Source: JBBQSF01 sp038214085 (GTDB lineage Bacteria; Bacteroidota; Bacteroidia; Bacteroidales; CG2-30-32-10). From it: a DNA stretch of 5,302 bases. Shown one piece after another: positions 1 to 5,302 of this stretch. The notes under the pieces are model-generated. The model was not told where the DNA came from. It did not search any database and saw only the letters and a list, made by a program, of their open reading frames with translations. The stretch lies in contig JBBQSF010000162.1 of the NCBI GenBank assembly GCA_038214085.1, positions 1 through 5,302 of the forward strand. Reading direction: 5' to 3'. Every line of letters starts with the position of its first letter. Position 1 is the stretch's first letter. A program made the position numbers and the translations under genes.

Positions 1-154
1 TATCAATAAAAGCGATACGCCTATAGCCTTCTTTAAGAGCGATACATTAACCCGCGTTGGTCTGTTGATCTGTGCACTCGGTATCTTCGTTATCGGTTTC
101 TGGAGCCAGGTTTACGAGTTTATTGATGCACTTACTTTTGCGATTGTGAAATAG
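1..154 (+). CDS. nuoN: C-terminal end of a membrane protein, probably NADH-quinone oxidoreductase subunit N (partial)
   Basis: This is the 3' end of a gene that begins outside the window; the open frame starts at base 2 and stops at TAG 152-154. The 50 visible residues hold one hydrophobic segment (from VGLLICALGIFVIGFW), preceded by a polar stretch INKSDTPIAFFKSD and followed by a short tail ending AIVK. A final transmembrane helix after a charged loop fits the C-terminus of NuoN, the antiporter-like proton-pumping subunit of respiratory complex I, where a leucine-rich last helix with an LGI/GF motif is usual. The name rests on family resemblance recalled from Bacteroidota NuoN proteins, not on a catalytic motif, because the diagnostic helices are off the window. 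Another NuoL/M/N-type or unrelated membrane protein cannot be excluded. No clear terminator follows, so transcription may run on into the small gene at 262. Confidence 0.55.
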   Translation, partial: INKSDTPIAFFKSDTLTRVGLLICALGIFVIGFWSQVYEFIDALTFAIVK

Positions 155-180
155 GATGGCGGAAGGTTGGATTTATTACT

Positions 181-214
181 TAAATCGTAAATCTGACATC
201 GTAAATCGTAAATC
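181..214. repeat. Heptamer tandem repeat, unit ATCGTAA
   Basis: From 184 the sequence reads in steps of seven: ATCGTAA, ATCTGAC (degenerate), ATCGTAA, ATCGTAA, then ATC. As a result a 13-base string, TAAATCGTAAATC, occurs exactly twice (181-193 and 202-214), 21 bases or three units apart. The array lies between the nuoN-like stop and the small gene at 262. It ends 14 bases before a TAnnTTTG box, so the -33 region of that promoter would fall inside the repeat. The reverse strand translates to the periodic string YDVRFTI, which I take to be an artefact of the repeat and not a protein. Confidence 0.75.
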
Positions 215-228
215 CAAGAATTAATAGA

Positions 229-236
229 TAAGTTTG
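229..236 (+). promoter_or_regulatory. Candidate Bacteroidota -7 promoter element for the 109-residue gene
   Basis: TAAGTTTG is an exact match to the TAnnTTTG -7 consensus of the Bacteroidota primary sigma factor. It ends 25 bases before the ATG at 262, leaving room for a leader of about 18 bases. No TTTG is present at the expected -33 position, which falls within the heptamer repeat, so the promoter is only partly matched. Confidence 0.4.
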
Positions 237-261
237 AATAACATTTATTAAAGTTGATTTT

Positions 262-591
262 ATGCCACTCAAAGCAAAACATATAGTTGAAGAAATTAAC
301 GGTGTACGCTGTACCATTGTTGAAAAAGGAGCTACTAAGAAACGTGTTGATTTTCTGAAAAACCTTCTTGAATTCAACAATTTGGAAGTACTTGTTGCCG
401 AAGACAAAAAAGAAACTGAAGATGCTCCTACTCTATTCACCATCGGAGTTACAGACATTGTTTTCCACGCAGTAATAGCAGTATATGAAATGAAACTTAA
501 AACCCCCGAAGGCGAGCGGGTTTCCCCTGCTTACTGGGAGCAGAAAACTACGGAGATCGTAGATGAATACTGGGAATTCAGAAATAAATAA
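262..591 (+). CDS. Conserved-looking small protein of unknown function (109 residues)
   Basis: I cannot assign a function; the sequence resembles short uncharacterised proteins found in Bacteroidales. It begins MPLKAKHIVEEINGVRCTIVEKG and ends WEFRNK. There is no signal peptide, no membrane segment and no cysteine cluster; the only cysteine is Cys17. It is rich in Glu and Lys, with a likely helix at residues 27-40 (KRVDFLKNLLEFNN), an acidic linker (AEDKKETEDAP, 46-56) and a hydrophobic stretch TLFTIGVTDIVFHAVIAVYEM (57-77) that looks like buried strands of a small alpha/beta cytoplasmic fold. The ATG is the first start in the frame and sits 25 bases after a TAnnTTTG box. A strong terminator follows the stop within ten bases, so this is the last gene of its transcript. 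Coding status is supported by the regular frame, the terminator and the promoter position; being downstream of a nuo-like gene does not establish a role in respiration. Confidence 0.8.
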   Translation: MPLKAKHIVEEINGVRCTIVEKGATKKRVDFLKNLLEFNNLEVLVAEDKKETEDAPTLFTIGVTDIVFHAVIAVYEMKLKTPEGERVSPAYWEQKTTEIVDEYWEFRNK

Positions 592-598
592 AAAATTG

Positions 599-623
599 AA
601 ACCGGCTTGGTGCCGGTTTTTTT
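599..623 (+). terminator. Intrinsic terminator of the 109-residue gene
   Basis: The eight-base stem AAACCGGC (599-606) pairs perfectly with GCCGGTTT (612-619) around the loop TTGGT. The right arm runs into seven consecutive T (617-623). It starts eight bases after the stop codon. Confidence 0.9.
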
Positions 624-661
624 GTGCCAATAAAAAAAGATGGGTTTGTAAGTTTTTTTTT

Positions 662-840
662 AAACCACGGAGGCTCGGATTACAAGGAGGATCAGAAATA
701 AAGCAGCCTATCAATTCACATTTCTGTATAATTTTTCATTAGTGATTATTATTTTTTATGGCTGAAAAAACAAAAGCCACAAAGATACCTACTGAATATT
801 ACAAATTATTCTTTGTGCCCTCCGTGCCTCTGTGGTTCAT
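662..840. repeat. Imperfect inverted pair of CCACxGAGGCxCGGA-type repeats with about 140 bases between
   Basis: The left copy begins AACCACGGAGGCTCGGA (663-679). The right copy, read on the - strand from 837 down to 821, is AACCACAGAGGCACGGA. They agree at 15 of 17 positions, after which similarity fades, although the right copy continues GGGCACAAAG. Between them lies a second perfect 8-base inverted repeat, CACAAAGA (778-785) with TCTTTGTG (810-817). From general knowledge, strings of the AACCACAGAGGCACGGAG type recur as dispersed intergenic elements in many environmental bacteria; whether other copies exist in this genome cannot be seen here. The rest of the gene-free stretch 624-903 is AT-rich, and I see no supported gene or RNA in it. 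Confidence 0.65.
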
Positions 841-903
841 TTTCATTACTGAAGAAACCACTAAATGAACGTTTACGAATTAGCTTTAAAGCACTGGAAA
901 GCA

Positions 904-934
904 CAAAAAAAGCCCTGCTTCACAGCAGGGCTTT
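904..934 (-). terminator. Intrinsic terminator of the cold-shock gene
   Basis: The ten-base perfect stem AAAGCCCTGC (909-918) and GCAGGGCTTT (925-934) encloses the loop TTCACA. Read on the - strand it is followed by a run of seven T (complement of the A run 905-911). It lies 22 bases beyond the cold-shock stop codon and reads in the same direction. The opposite side lacks a T-run of that length, so it is mainly a - strand terminator. Confidence 0.88.
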
Positions 935-956
935 AAAGAATAATGTTTTGAATATA

Positions 957-1148
957 TTAAATTACTTTAACATTTACTGCATTTAATCCTTTTTTACCTT
1001 CTTGTAGGTCAAAAGATACCTGATCATTTTCTCTGATCTCATCGATCAGACCTGTAACGTGTACAAAATACTCTTTGTCCGATGCGTCATCTTTGATAAA
1101 TCCAAATCCTTTGGAATCATTGAAAAATTTTACTGTTCCTTTACTCAT
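957..1148 (-). CDS. Cold-shock domain protein (CspA family)
   Basis: This is a single cold-shock domain of 63 residues, a five-stranded OB-fold that binds single-stranded RNA and DNA in the cytoplasm and loosens RNA secondary structure. The opening GTVKFFNDSKGFGFI is the family signature. RNP1 is KGFGFI (13-18) and RNP2 is YFVHV (27-31), both carrying the aromatic residues that stack on bases (Phe9, Phe15, Phe17, Phe28, His30). The length is near the low end of the usual 65-70 residues but the domain is complete to the last strand (LNAVNVKVI). The ATG at 1148 is fixed by the conserved MxKGTVKFFN start. It is a one-gene unit with its own terminator and a -7 box 29 bases upstream. The predicted leader is short, so I see no long cold-responsive 5' UTR like that of Escherichia coli cspA; cold induction cannot be claimed from sequence. 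Bacteroidota genomes usually carry several paralogues, so I give no gene number. Confidence 0.96.
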   Translation of the reverse strand: MSKGTVKFFNDSKGFGFIKDDASDKEYFVHVTGLIDEIRENDQVSFDLQEGKKGLNAVNVKVI

Positions 1149-1177
1149 GATGTTTTTTATTTTATTTTGATTTTGCG

Positions 1178-1185
1178 CAAAGATA
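1178..1185 (-). promoter_or_regulatory. Candidate -7 promoter element for the cold-shock gene
   Basis: Read on the - strand this is TATCTTTG, an exact TAnnTTTG match ending 29 bases before the cold-shock ATG. No TTTG is seen 19-21 bases further upstream, so only the -7 half is supported. Confidence 0.45.
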
Positions 1186-1366
1186 AGCTATTAATACACA
1201 GATATTACATTTAATACATAAATTTTTTAAATAATTTGACTAAATACCAACTCAAAGCCAAAAGTGAAGCAATTTACTTCAATAATTGAGAATTTTGGGG
1301 AAACAAAAAAAAAGAATTATCGTCCAATGGATTAAAAAAACTTCACCTGGATGTATGAATATCAGG

Positions 1367-2185
1367 CTAGCCAATCCTCACTGAAGTCATTGATAAAGAA
1401 CCCATTACCATATTATCGTTAAAGAATGAAATTTCTTCATTCTCCGTTTTTAATGCAAGGGCATACAGCAATGGCAGATAGTGTTCGGGTGTCGGAACTG
1501 CCAGATCCATTTCTCGCCCTAAGTTCCTGTAGTTTATCAATTGATGATGATCGTTATCCATTATCAGTTTTTTGAATTTCGAATTCGCCTCCAAAGCCCA
1601 GTCAAAACCTGAATCAGGTTTATTCCAGTCGAGAATACGAAGGTTATGAACCATGTTACCACTTCCAATAATTAAGATTCCTTTTTTGCGAAGCGATGCC
1701 AGTTCTTTAGCCAGATCATAATGATACTGAGGATTCTGATTATAATCAAGGCTCATTTGTATAACCGGGATATCCGCTGCAGGATACAGTTGCCTTAGCA
1801 CACTCCACGTACCATGATCGAGTCCCCATGCTGAATCGAGACCGATATTGGTTTTAACCACCAAATTTTGGGTTTCATTTGCAAGGTCCGGATCGCCGGG
1901 AGCCGGGTACTGAACATCAAACAAGGCCTGCGGAAAGCCGCCGAAATCATGAATGGTTCGTGGCTTTTCCATAGCGGTTACGAACGTACCTCTGGTTTCC
2001 CAATGTGCTGATATGCAAAGTATAGCAGAGGGCTTTGGCAAGGATTGACCCAGGGACTGCCAGATTTCGGTAAATTCGTTTTGCTCGATGGCATTCATAG
2101 GGCTGCCATGCCCAACGAAAAGCACAGGCATTTGGGCAGTATTTACGAGGTGATCCGTTATTTTATTTAAGGCAGAGAAATTCAT
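1367..2185 (-). CDS. ygiD: LigB-family extradiol dioxygenase, 4,5-DOPA dioxygenase type (YgiD-like)
   Basis: A 272-residue class III extradiol ring-cleaving dioxygenase of the YgiD/plant DODA branch; E. coli YgiD is about 262 residues, so this is full length. Such enzymes use one non-haem metal ion to open catechol rings, and plant and E. coli members act on L-DOPA. The conserved stations are in order: GHGSPM with His26, SAHWE with His61, HDFGGFP with His79, GLDHGTW with His124, GSGNMVHNL with His180 and PTPEHYLPLLYA with His235. His26, His61 and His235 are the expected metal ligands by comparison with YgiD; His124 and His180 are candidate catalytic residues. There is no signal peptide or membrane segment, so it is cytoplasmic. 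The ATG at 2185 gives an N-terminal arm like that of YgiD; Met19 is a possible later start. The radical SAM gene lies 136 bases upstream on the same strand, with a -7 box between them. The physiological substrate is unknown. Confidence 0.93.
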   Translation of the reverse strand: MNFSALNKITDHLVNTAQMPVLFVGHGSPMNAIEQNEFTEIWQSLGQSLPKPSAILCISAHWETRGTFVTAMEKPRTIHDFGGFPQALFDVQYPAPGDPDLANETQNLVVKTNIGLDSAWGLDHGTWSVLRQLYPAADIPVIQMSLDYNQNPQYHYDLAKELASLRKKGILIIGSGNMVHNLRILDWNKPDSGFDWALEANSKFKKLIMDNDHHQLINYRNLGREMDLAVPTPEHYLPLLYALALKTENEEISFFNDNMVMGSLSMTSVRIG

Positions 2186-2219
2186 TTTAAACCTGTCAAC
2201 TAAATGTATTAATTAATCA

Positions 2220-2227
2220 CAAAAATA
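2220..2227 (-). promoter_or_regulatory. Candidate -7 promoter element for the dioxygenase gene
   Basis: Read on the - strand this is TATTTTTG, an exact TAnnTTTG match ending 34 bases before the dioxygenase ATG. No good -33 TTTG is present at the right distance. If active, it would let the dioxygenase be expressed independently of the radical SAM gene upstream. Confidence 0.4.
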
Positions 2228-2321
2228 TTGTTTCATTCGGTCATCCGGGTCCTTAAACAACCAAAATTAAAACAAACGGATTATTGTTCTGTAATTTTAA
2301 GTCTTGCAGACAATGGCTCTA

Positions 2322-3290
2322 TTATTCAAATGGCTTCTCATTTTTAAAATCAGGCCGATAATTGTCGCTACTCTCCATTTCCTGCACCCAGCCTTTATAA
2401 AATCCGAGGTTTTCAAGTTCGGCTTTAACAACTCCGTATTCTTCAGGTGAAAGTATGCGATCCAGCGATGGATGGCCTGATACTCCGGGTGACGGCCAAT
2501 ATTGAGCCATCAGCGATATGGCGATGGAAGTGGAGATATCTGCAATGTCATGCAATACATTCAGGCTGTTTCCTATATCTCCCGGCAACACCAGGTGACG
2601 GATAATCAGTCCTTTTTCAGCGTACCCTTTTTCGTTCATCACAAGCGTTGAACCTTTCTGTCTATACATTTCCTTAATGGCGGCATGAGCAACCTGCTTA
2701 TAATCAGCCACTTTCGAAAATCTCAGGGCCAGTTTATTGTCGGAATATTTATAATCGGGAAGGTAAACATCAATGTAATCCTCCATCGCGCGGATTTCTT
2801 CTACTTTATCATATCCATTTGTGTTATACACAAATACCGGGTTATAACCATTCAGCCGGAGTTCTTCGATTATTGCTTTCACATGCGGAATATAATGCGA
2901 GGGCGAAACAAATCCCACAGCATGGCAACCCTTATCGAGATTATCTATTATTGAATCAACCACTTCGGACAAAAGCATTTCATTTTCATTCACCTCGCCA
3001 CGGTTGCAACTGATCTGGTAATTCTGGCAATAGATACATGAAAGATTACAACGGCTGAAAAACACATTGCATATACCGCTTTCGCCACTTATAACAGGCT
3101 CTTCTCCATGATGAACAAAAATAGAACTGATATTGAAACCGGCATTACTACCGCATTTGCCAACTTCGCCATGCAACCGATCGGCATTACAGTTACGCGG
3201 ACAGATGCTGCACGATCCCAGTGGGGCAATTAAAGAAGTCAGTCGGTTTTCAGGTAAACGTATTTTCACTCTGTATAAATTGGTTTTCAA
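2322..3290 (-). CDS. Radical SAM protein, PflX type (pyruvate formate-lyase activating enzyme-like)
   Basis: A 322-residue radical SAM protein of the PflX group, which resembles glycyl-radical activating enzymes but has no settled substrate. The [4Fe-4S]/SAM-binding motif is RCNLSCIYCQNY, a CxxxCxxC with Cys81, Cys85 and Cys88. An N-terminal cysteine set CSICPRNC...GKC (Cys27, 30, 34, 46) may hold a second metal or cluster. The segment HHGEEPVISGESG (60-72) between the two is a PflX hallmark, as are IRHLVLPG (230-237) and the tail GWVQ...YRPDF. There is no membrane segment. No ATG is available near the start: 3290 is TTG, the next candidate is GTG at 3269 (Val8), and an in-frame stop lies 13 codons upstream of the TTG. 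The TTG also forms the end of a TAnnTTTG box, which favours the GTG if that box is a promoter. All domain residues lie after both candidates. The gene lies 146 bases from the insertion-sequence end and may be co-transcribed with the dioxygenase. Confidence 0.9.
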   Translation of the reverse strand: MKTNLYRVKIRLPENRLTSLIAPLGSCSICPRNCNADRLHGEVGKCGSNAGFNISSIFVHHGEEPVISGESGICNVFFSRCNLSCIYCQNYQISCNRGEVNENEMLLSEVVDSIIDNLDKGCHAVGFVSPSHYIPHVKAIIEELRLNGYNPVFVYNTNGYDKVEEIRAMEDYIDVYLPDYKYSDNKLALRFSKVADYKQVAHAAIKEMYRQKGSTLVMNEKGYAEKGLIIRHLVLPGDIGNSLNVLHDIADISTSIAISLMAQYWPSPGVSGHPSLDRILSPEEYGVVKAELENLGFYKGWVQEMESSDNYRPDFKNEKPFE

Positions 3291-3295
3291 AGATA
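3288..3295 (-). promoter_or_regulatory. TAnnTTTG box overlapping the apparent TTG start of the radical SAM gene
   Basis: Read on the - strand this is TATCTTTG, an exact -7 match whose last three bases are the TTG start codon. If used, transcription would begin near 3281, downstream of that TTG, and translation would have to start at the GTG at 3269 with a leader of about a dozen bases. No matching -33 TTTG is visible, so it may be a chance match. Confidence 0.25.
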
Positions 3296-3436
3296 ACAGT
3301 TTTAAACTGCCTTTGTTCCACTTGCTTTAGATTTACATTTTGAGAGGGATACCAATTTCTATTGTTTGTTTTCTGACGTAAACCATTCATCTATATGGAT
3401 TTAAACTCATTCACAATAAATTATAGATCAAATAAA

Positions 3437-3453
3437 GAGTCCCCTCCGAAAAG
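3437..3453 (+). repeat. Left terminal inverted repeat of the insertion sequence
   Basis: GAGTCCCCTCCGAAAAG, matching the reverse complement of 5284-5300 at 15 of 17 positions, with a perfect ten-base core CTCCGAAAAG. Outside it the flanks differ (A against T), which sets the boundary at the G of 3437. Confidence 0.82.
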
Positions 3454-3459
3454 AGGTTT

Positions 3460-5136
3460 TTAGTGAAGAATTAAAAAAGTAAAAACAATTGACAAAGTTG
3501 GTATTAAGTAAGAATTTTCTCGATAATTTGTATGTACCAAGTGTTGTAGGTTGAGTTTTCCGGAGAATAATGGCTCCAATACAATTTTTGACATTGTTTT
3601 AAACGTTCTTTGACATGTTTGTTTCGTAAAGTTAAGTATGCGGACAAGATTGATCCACAGACATCTGCAAAATGTCCAGATTTTATGCTTGACAAGCCCC
3701 CGGTATTTTGATTTGTTGTTTCTTAATGTGTAACTGAGTTGAAAAATGGTTGCTTCCACGTTATTTCGTTTTCGCAACTCTTCTAATGGTCGTTCTTTCA
3801 TTTCTCGTCGCATGTGGGAAGCCCGGATGGCTTGTTGACTAAAATAATAGTACCCGTTGGGTGTTTTTATTCGCCATCTGTCTGCTTTGCTCTTTTTCTG
3901 TTTTTTAACCAGTACAGCTTTCATTTGCTCACCTGTTTGGATGTCGGTGACCAATAGACCATCAGCGGTCAATTCTAAATCATACTTTGACGTAGCACCC
4001 TGGATTCCGGTAAAGACCATGTCAATGTTTTCACAAAAGCTATCATTGGTTGGGCTTTGGTACGCTCCATCAGCGTAAACGGTTTCAACGGTTTGACCGG
4101 TAACTTCAATGGTAGCCTGGATGGCTGGTTCAACAAATGCAGTGTCGGGTTTATTTGCTTTCTCAACGATCACATTGGTAATCAGGTTAAGACCTTCTTC
4201 AGAACAAGTCTCGGTAATGTTTACGCTGTAGCCTTTTACTTTTTGGTCACCTTTGTTACGATAAGCACTGTCGGGATCATGAGGCGACTGAACGCTTGAG
4301 GATGAAATTTCTTCTTTAGGGCGAAGCTCAATCTGACTATCTTCTGACACTTTGTATTGTTCAACAAATACACGCTCAAGTAGTTGAAACTGATCCGTTT
4401 TAAGTTCGCCATAGAGTTTTAATATTTTGTAAATCAAAACGCCGATTGGCTGCAAGCGGCTCTTGATTTCTTCTCTGGTACTGCGATAAACAGTTTTGTT
4501 TGATTCCTCTTCGGCAAGTTTTGTAAGTTGTTCCAGGTCTGTTATCTGAAGCCTTGATTTTGCATCTATATCCAACGTATTAAAGAACAGGCATAGCATA
4601 TGATGAATAATTTCGTAGCGGCTAAACAAAGCAATATTGCTGCCTATAAGTTTGCTATCCATGCGGATACTGCTACCATTTACATTGAACTCCGTGATCT
4701 GTTCGTGTGTAATTTGCTCAAAGGTTTTTCCTATCAGATCTTCCCCATTCTGCTTTTGATAATCATAAACCCGTTTGCGGAATAGGTAATAGGTTGATTC
4801 TACTGGGAGAGCGTCATTCATGTTAAATAAACCTAATGAGCTACGCACCAATAAGTTAAAACGACAATGCTCGAAAAGTTGTGAGTCACTCCATCCAAAT
4901 GATTCTTTAAGTATCATCATTGCTACCAAAATACGAACCGGAGCATTAGGAGCACCCATGCTATTGTTAAACAGAACACTAAAAACGGATTCATCAATGC
5001 GCAAAGAAACCTGTTCGCGGAATTGGTTATGCCAATGATGCTGATCACTATACTGATTCAATGCAATATTCTCCAGCATATTTGTTACGCTGGCAAAAGC
5101 ATCTAATTGCGGTTCTTTGTTTGATTTCTTAAACAT
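3460..5136 (-). CDS. IS1182-type DDE transposase
   Basis: An intact 558-residue transposase that would cut and join the ends of its own element. The N-terminal third has the DUF772-like domain typical of IS1182 and IS5 relatives (about 40-125, with NAPVRILVAMMILKESFGWSD). The RNase H-like core follows. The likely catalytic triad is Asp160 in RMDSKLIGSN, Asp356 in YADGAYQS and Glu461 in RNNVEATIFQL. The stretch SPHDPDSAYRNKGDQKVKGY (284-303) is a further family mark. The long insertion between the first two Asp residues (about 195 residues) is usual for this family. The hydrophobic tail TLSIVFTFLILH is unusual but lies after the catalytic domain. The ATG at 5136 is 23 bases from a TAnnTTTG box. 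Reading frame and triad are unbroken, so the enzyme may be active. It reads toward the radical SAM gene. Confidence 0.93.
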   Translation of the reverse strand: MFKKSNKEPQLDAFASVTNMLENIALNQYSDQHHWHNQFREQVSLRIDESVFSVLFNNSMGAPNAPVRILVAMMILKESFGWSDSQLFEHCRFNLLVRSSLGLFNMNDALPVESTYYLFRKRVYDYQKQNGEDLIGKTFEQITHEQITEFNVNGSSIRMDSKLIGSNIALFSRYEIIHHMLCLFFNTLDIDAKSRLQITDLEQLTKLAEEESNKTVYRSTREEIKSRLQPIGVLIYKILKLYGELKTDQFQLLERVFVEQYKVSEDSQIELRPKEEISSSSVQSPHDPDSAYRNKGDQKVKGYSVNITETCSEEGLNLITNVIVEKANKPDTAFVEPAIQATIEVTGQTVETVYADGAYQSPTNDSFCENIDMVFTGIQGATSKYDLELTADGLLVTDIQTGEQMKAVLVKKQKKSKADRWRIKTPNGYYYFSQQAIRASHMRREMKERPLEELRKRNNVEATIFQLSYTLRNNKSKYRGLVKHKIWTFCRCLWINLVRILNFTKQTCQRTFKTMSKIVLEPLFSGKLNLQHLVHTNYRENSYLIPTLSIVFTFLILH

Positions 5137-5159
5137 ATCCTGCGCTTTAATTATCGAAA

Positions 5160-5191
5160 CAAATCTACCAAAAATAAATGAGAAATACTAA
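5160..5191 (-). promoter_or_regulatory. Candidate transposase promoter (-33/-7)
   Basis: On the - strand the -7 box is TAGATTTG (5160-5167), an exact TAnnTTTG match ending 23 bases before the transposase ATG. Twenty bases upstream is TTAG (5188-5191), one mismatch from the -33 TTTG. It is the best-formed of the promoters seen here and lies wholly within the element. Confidence 0.5.
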
Positions 5192-5283
5192 TCAAGTTAC
5201 TGACAATCATTTGTTTATAACTAATAAGTAAATGAAACTACTTAAGCGTTTGCAAAATAAATTAACCAAATCATCCATTCCGA

Positions 5284-5300
5284 CTTTTCGGAGTGGGCTC
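5284..5300 (-). repeat. Right terminal inverted repeat of the insertion sequence
   Basis: Read on the - strand it is GAGCCCACTCCGAAAAG, paired with 3437-3453 with two mismatches. It is flanked on the outside by only two bases of the window. Confidence 0.82.
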
Positions 5301-5302
5301 AA

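Larger units (their letters stand above)
3437..5300 (-). mobile_element. Complete insertion sequence, IS1182-type
   Basis: An element of 1864 bp bounded by imperfect terminal inverted repeats and holding one intact transposase gene that fills almost all of it. The transposase stop is 23 bases inside the left end, and 164 bases of AT-rich DNA with a candidate promoter separate its start from the right end. The length falls within the range usual for the IS1182 family. Only two bases (AA) follow the right end, so a target-site duplication cannot be established; the left flank ending AATAAA is compatible with duplications of 2, 3, 6 or 7 bases. It inserted in the non-coding DNA upstream of the radical SAM gene. 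What lies on its far side is not visible. Confidence 0.85.

Noticed and set aside
180..458. A 92-codon reverse-strand frame ending in a YDVRFTI string.
   Set aside because: It is antisense to the 109-residue gene, and its tail comes from the heptamer array.
433..714. A 93-codon reverse-strand open frame.
   Set aside because: It runs antisense through the well-supported 109-residue gene, its terminator and the left repeat copy, and shows no family motif.
758..868. A 36-codon open frame on the + strand (ATG 758 to TGA 866-868) reading MAEKTKATKIPTEYYKLFF and on.
   Set aside because: Its second half (FVPSVPLWF) is simply the translation of the CCACxGAGGCxCGGA repeat on the opposite strand. There is no TAnnTTTG box at a sensible distance and no terminator of its own.
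1251..1290. Nested short inverted repeats (CTCAA/TTGAG outside TGAAG/CTTCA) downstream of the dioxygenase gene, as a possible terminator.
   Set aside because: The stems are five bases, AT-rich, widely spaced and not followed by a T-run on the - strand.
2263..2311. AT-only inverted repeat AAAATTA/TAATTTT and the small palindrome GTCTTGCAGAC after the radical SAM stop, as a terminator.
   Set aside because: The stems are too weak and the T-run is missing, so an operon with the dioxygenase cannot be ruled out on this ground.
1367..3290. The two genes as a true AmmeMemoRadiSam system.
   Set aside because: The dioxygenase has the YgiD motifs and not those of Memo, the radical SAM protein has the HHGEEPVISG segment of PflX, and no AMMECR1-domain gene is present.
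3504..3695. A 63-codon open frame on the - strand within the transposase gene, in another frame.
   Set aside because: It is fully nested in the intact transposase frame. I considered a programmed frameshift, but the main frame is complete without it.

Overview
The window looks like chromosomal DNA of an AT-rich member of the Bacteroidota, most likely Bacteroidales or a relative. The grounds are the protein types, start regions without clear Shine-Dalgarno sequences, and a TAnnTTTG box (the Bacteroidota -7 promoter element) 23 to 34 bases before four of the five genes whose starts lie in the window. The species cannot be named from the sequence alone.

Layout, left to right. On the + strand lies the 3' end of a membrane-protein gene, probably the complex I subunit nuoN (1-154). 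A short heptamer repeat array (184-214) follows, then a small conserved-looking gene of unknown function (262-591) that closes with a clear intrinsic terminator. The gap 592-956 holds two imperfect inverted copies of a CCACxGAGGCxCGGA-type repeat. At its far end is the terminator of the next gene, which reads the other way. From there every gene is on the - strand: a 63-residue cold-shock protein (957-1148), a YgiD-type LigB-family extradiol dioxygenase (1367-2185), and a PflX-type radical SAM protein (2322-3290) with no ATG start. The right third (3437-5300) is a complete insertion sequence of about 1.86 kb. It has one intact 558-residue DDE transposase of the IS1182 type and imperfect 17-bp terminal inverted repeats, of which I see both copies.

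Working relationships. The small gene may be read partly from the nuo transcript but has its own -7 box. The dioxygenase and the radical SAM gene are co-oriented 136 bases apart and could share a transcript, although a -7 box lies between them. The insertion sequence sits upstream of the radical SAM gene, with its transposase reading toward it, so it could influence that gene. I found no CRISPR array, tRNA, rRNA, phage gene or defence system, and no convincing undescribed multigene system. The least ordinary items are the two small non-coding repeat families, the start region of the radical SAM gene, and the newly delimited insertion-sequence ends.
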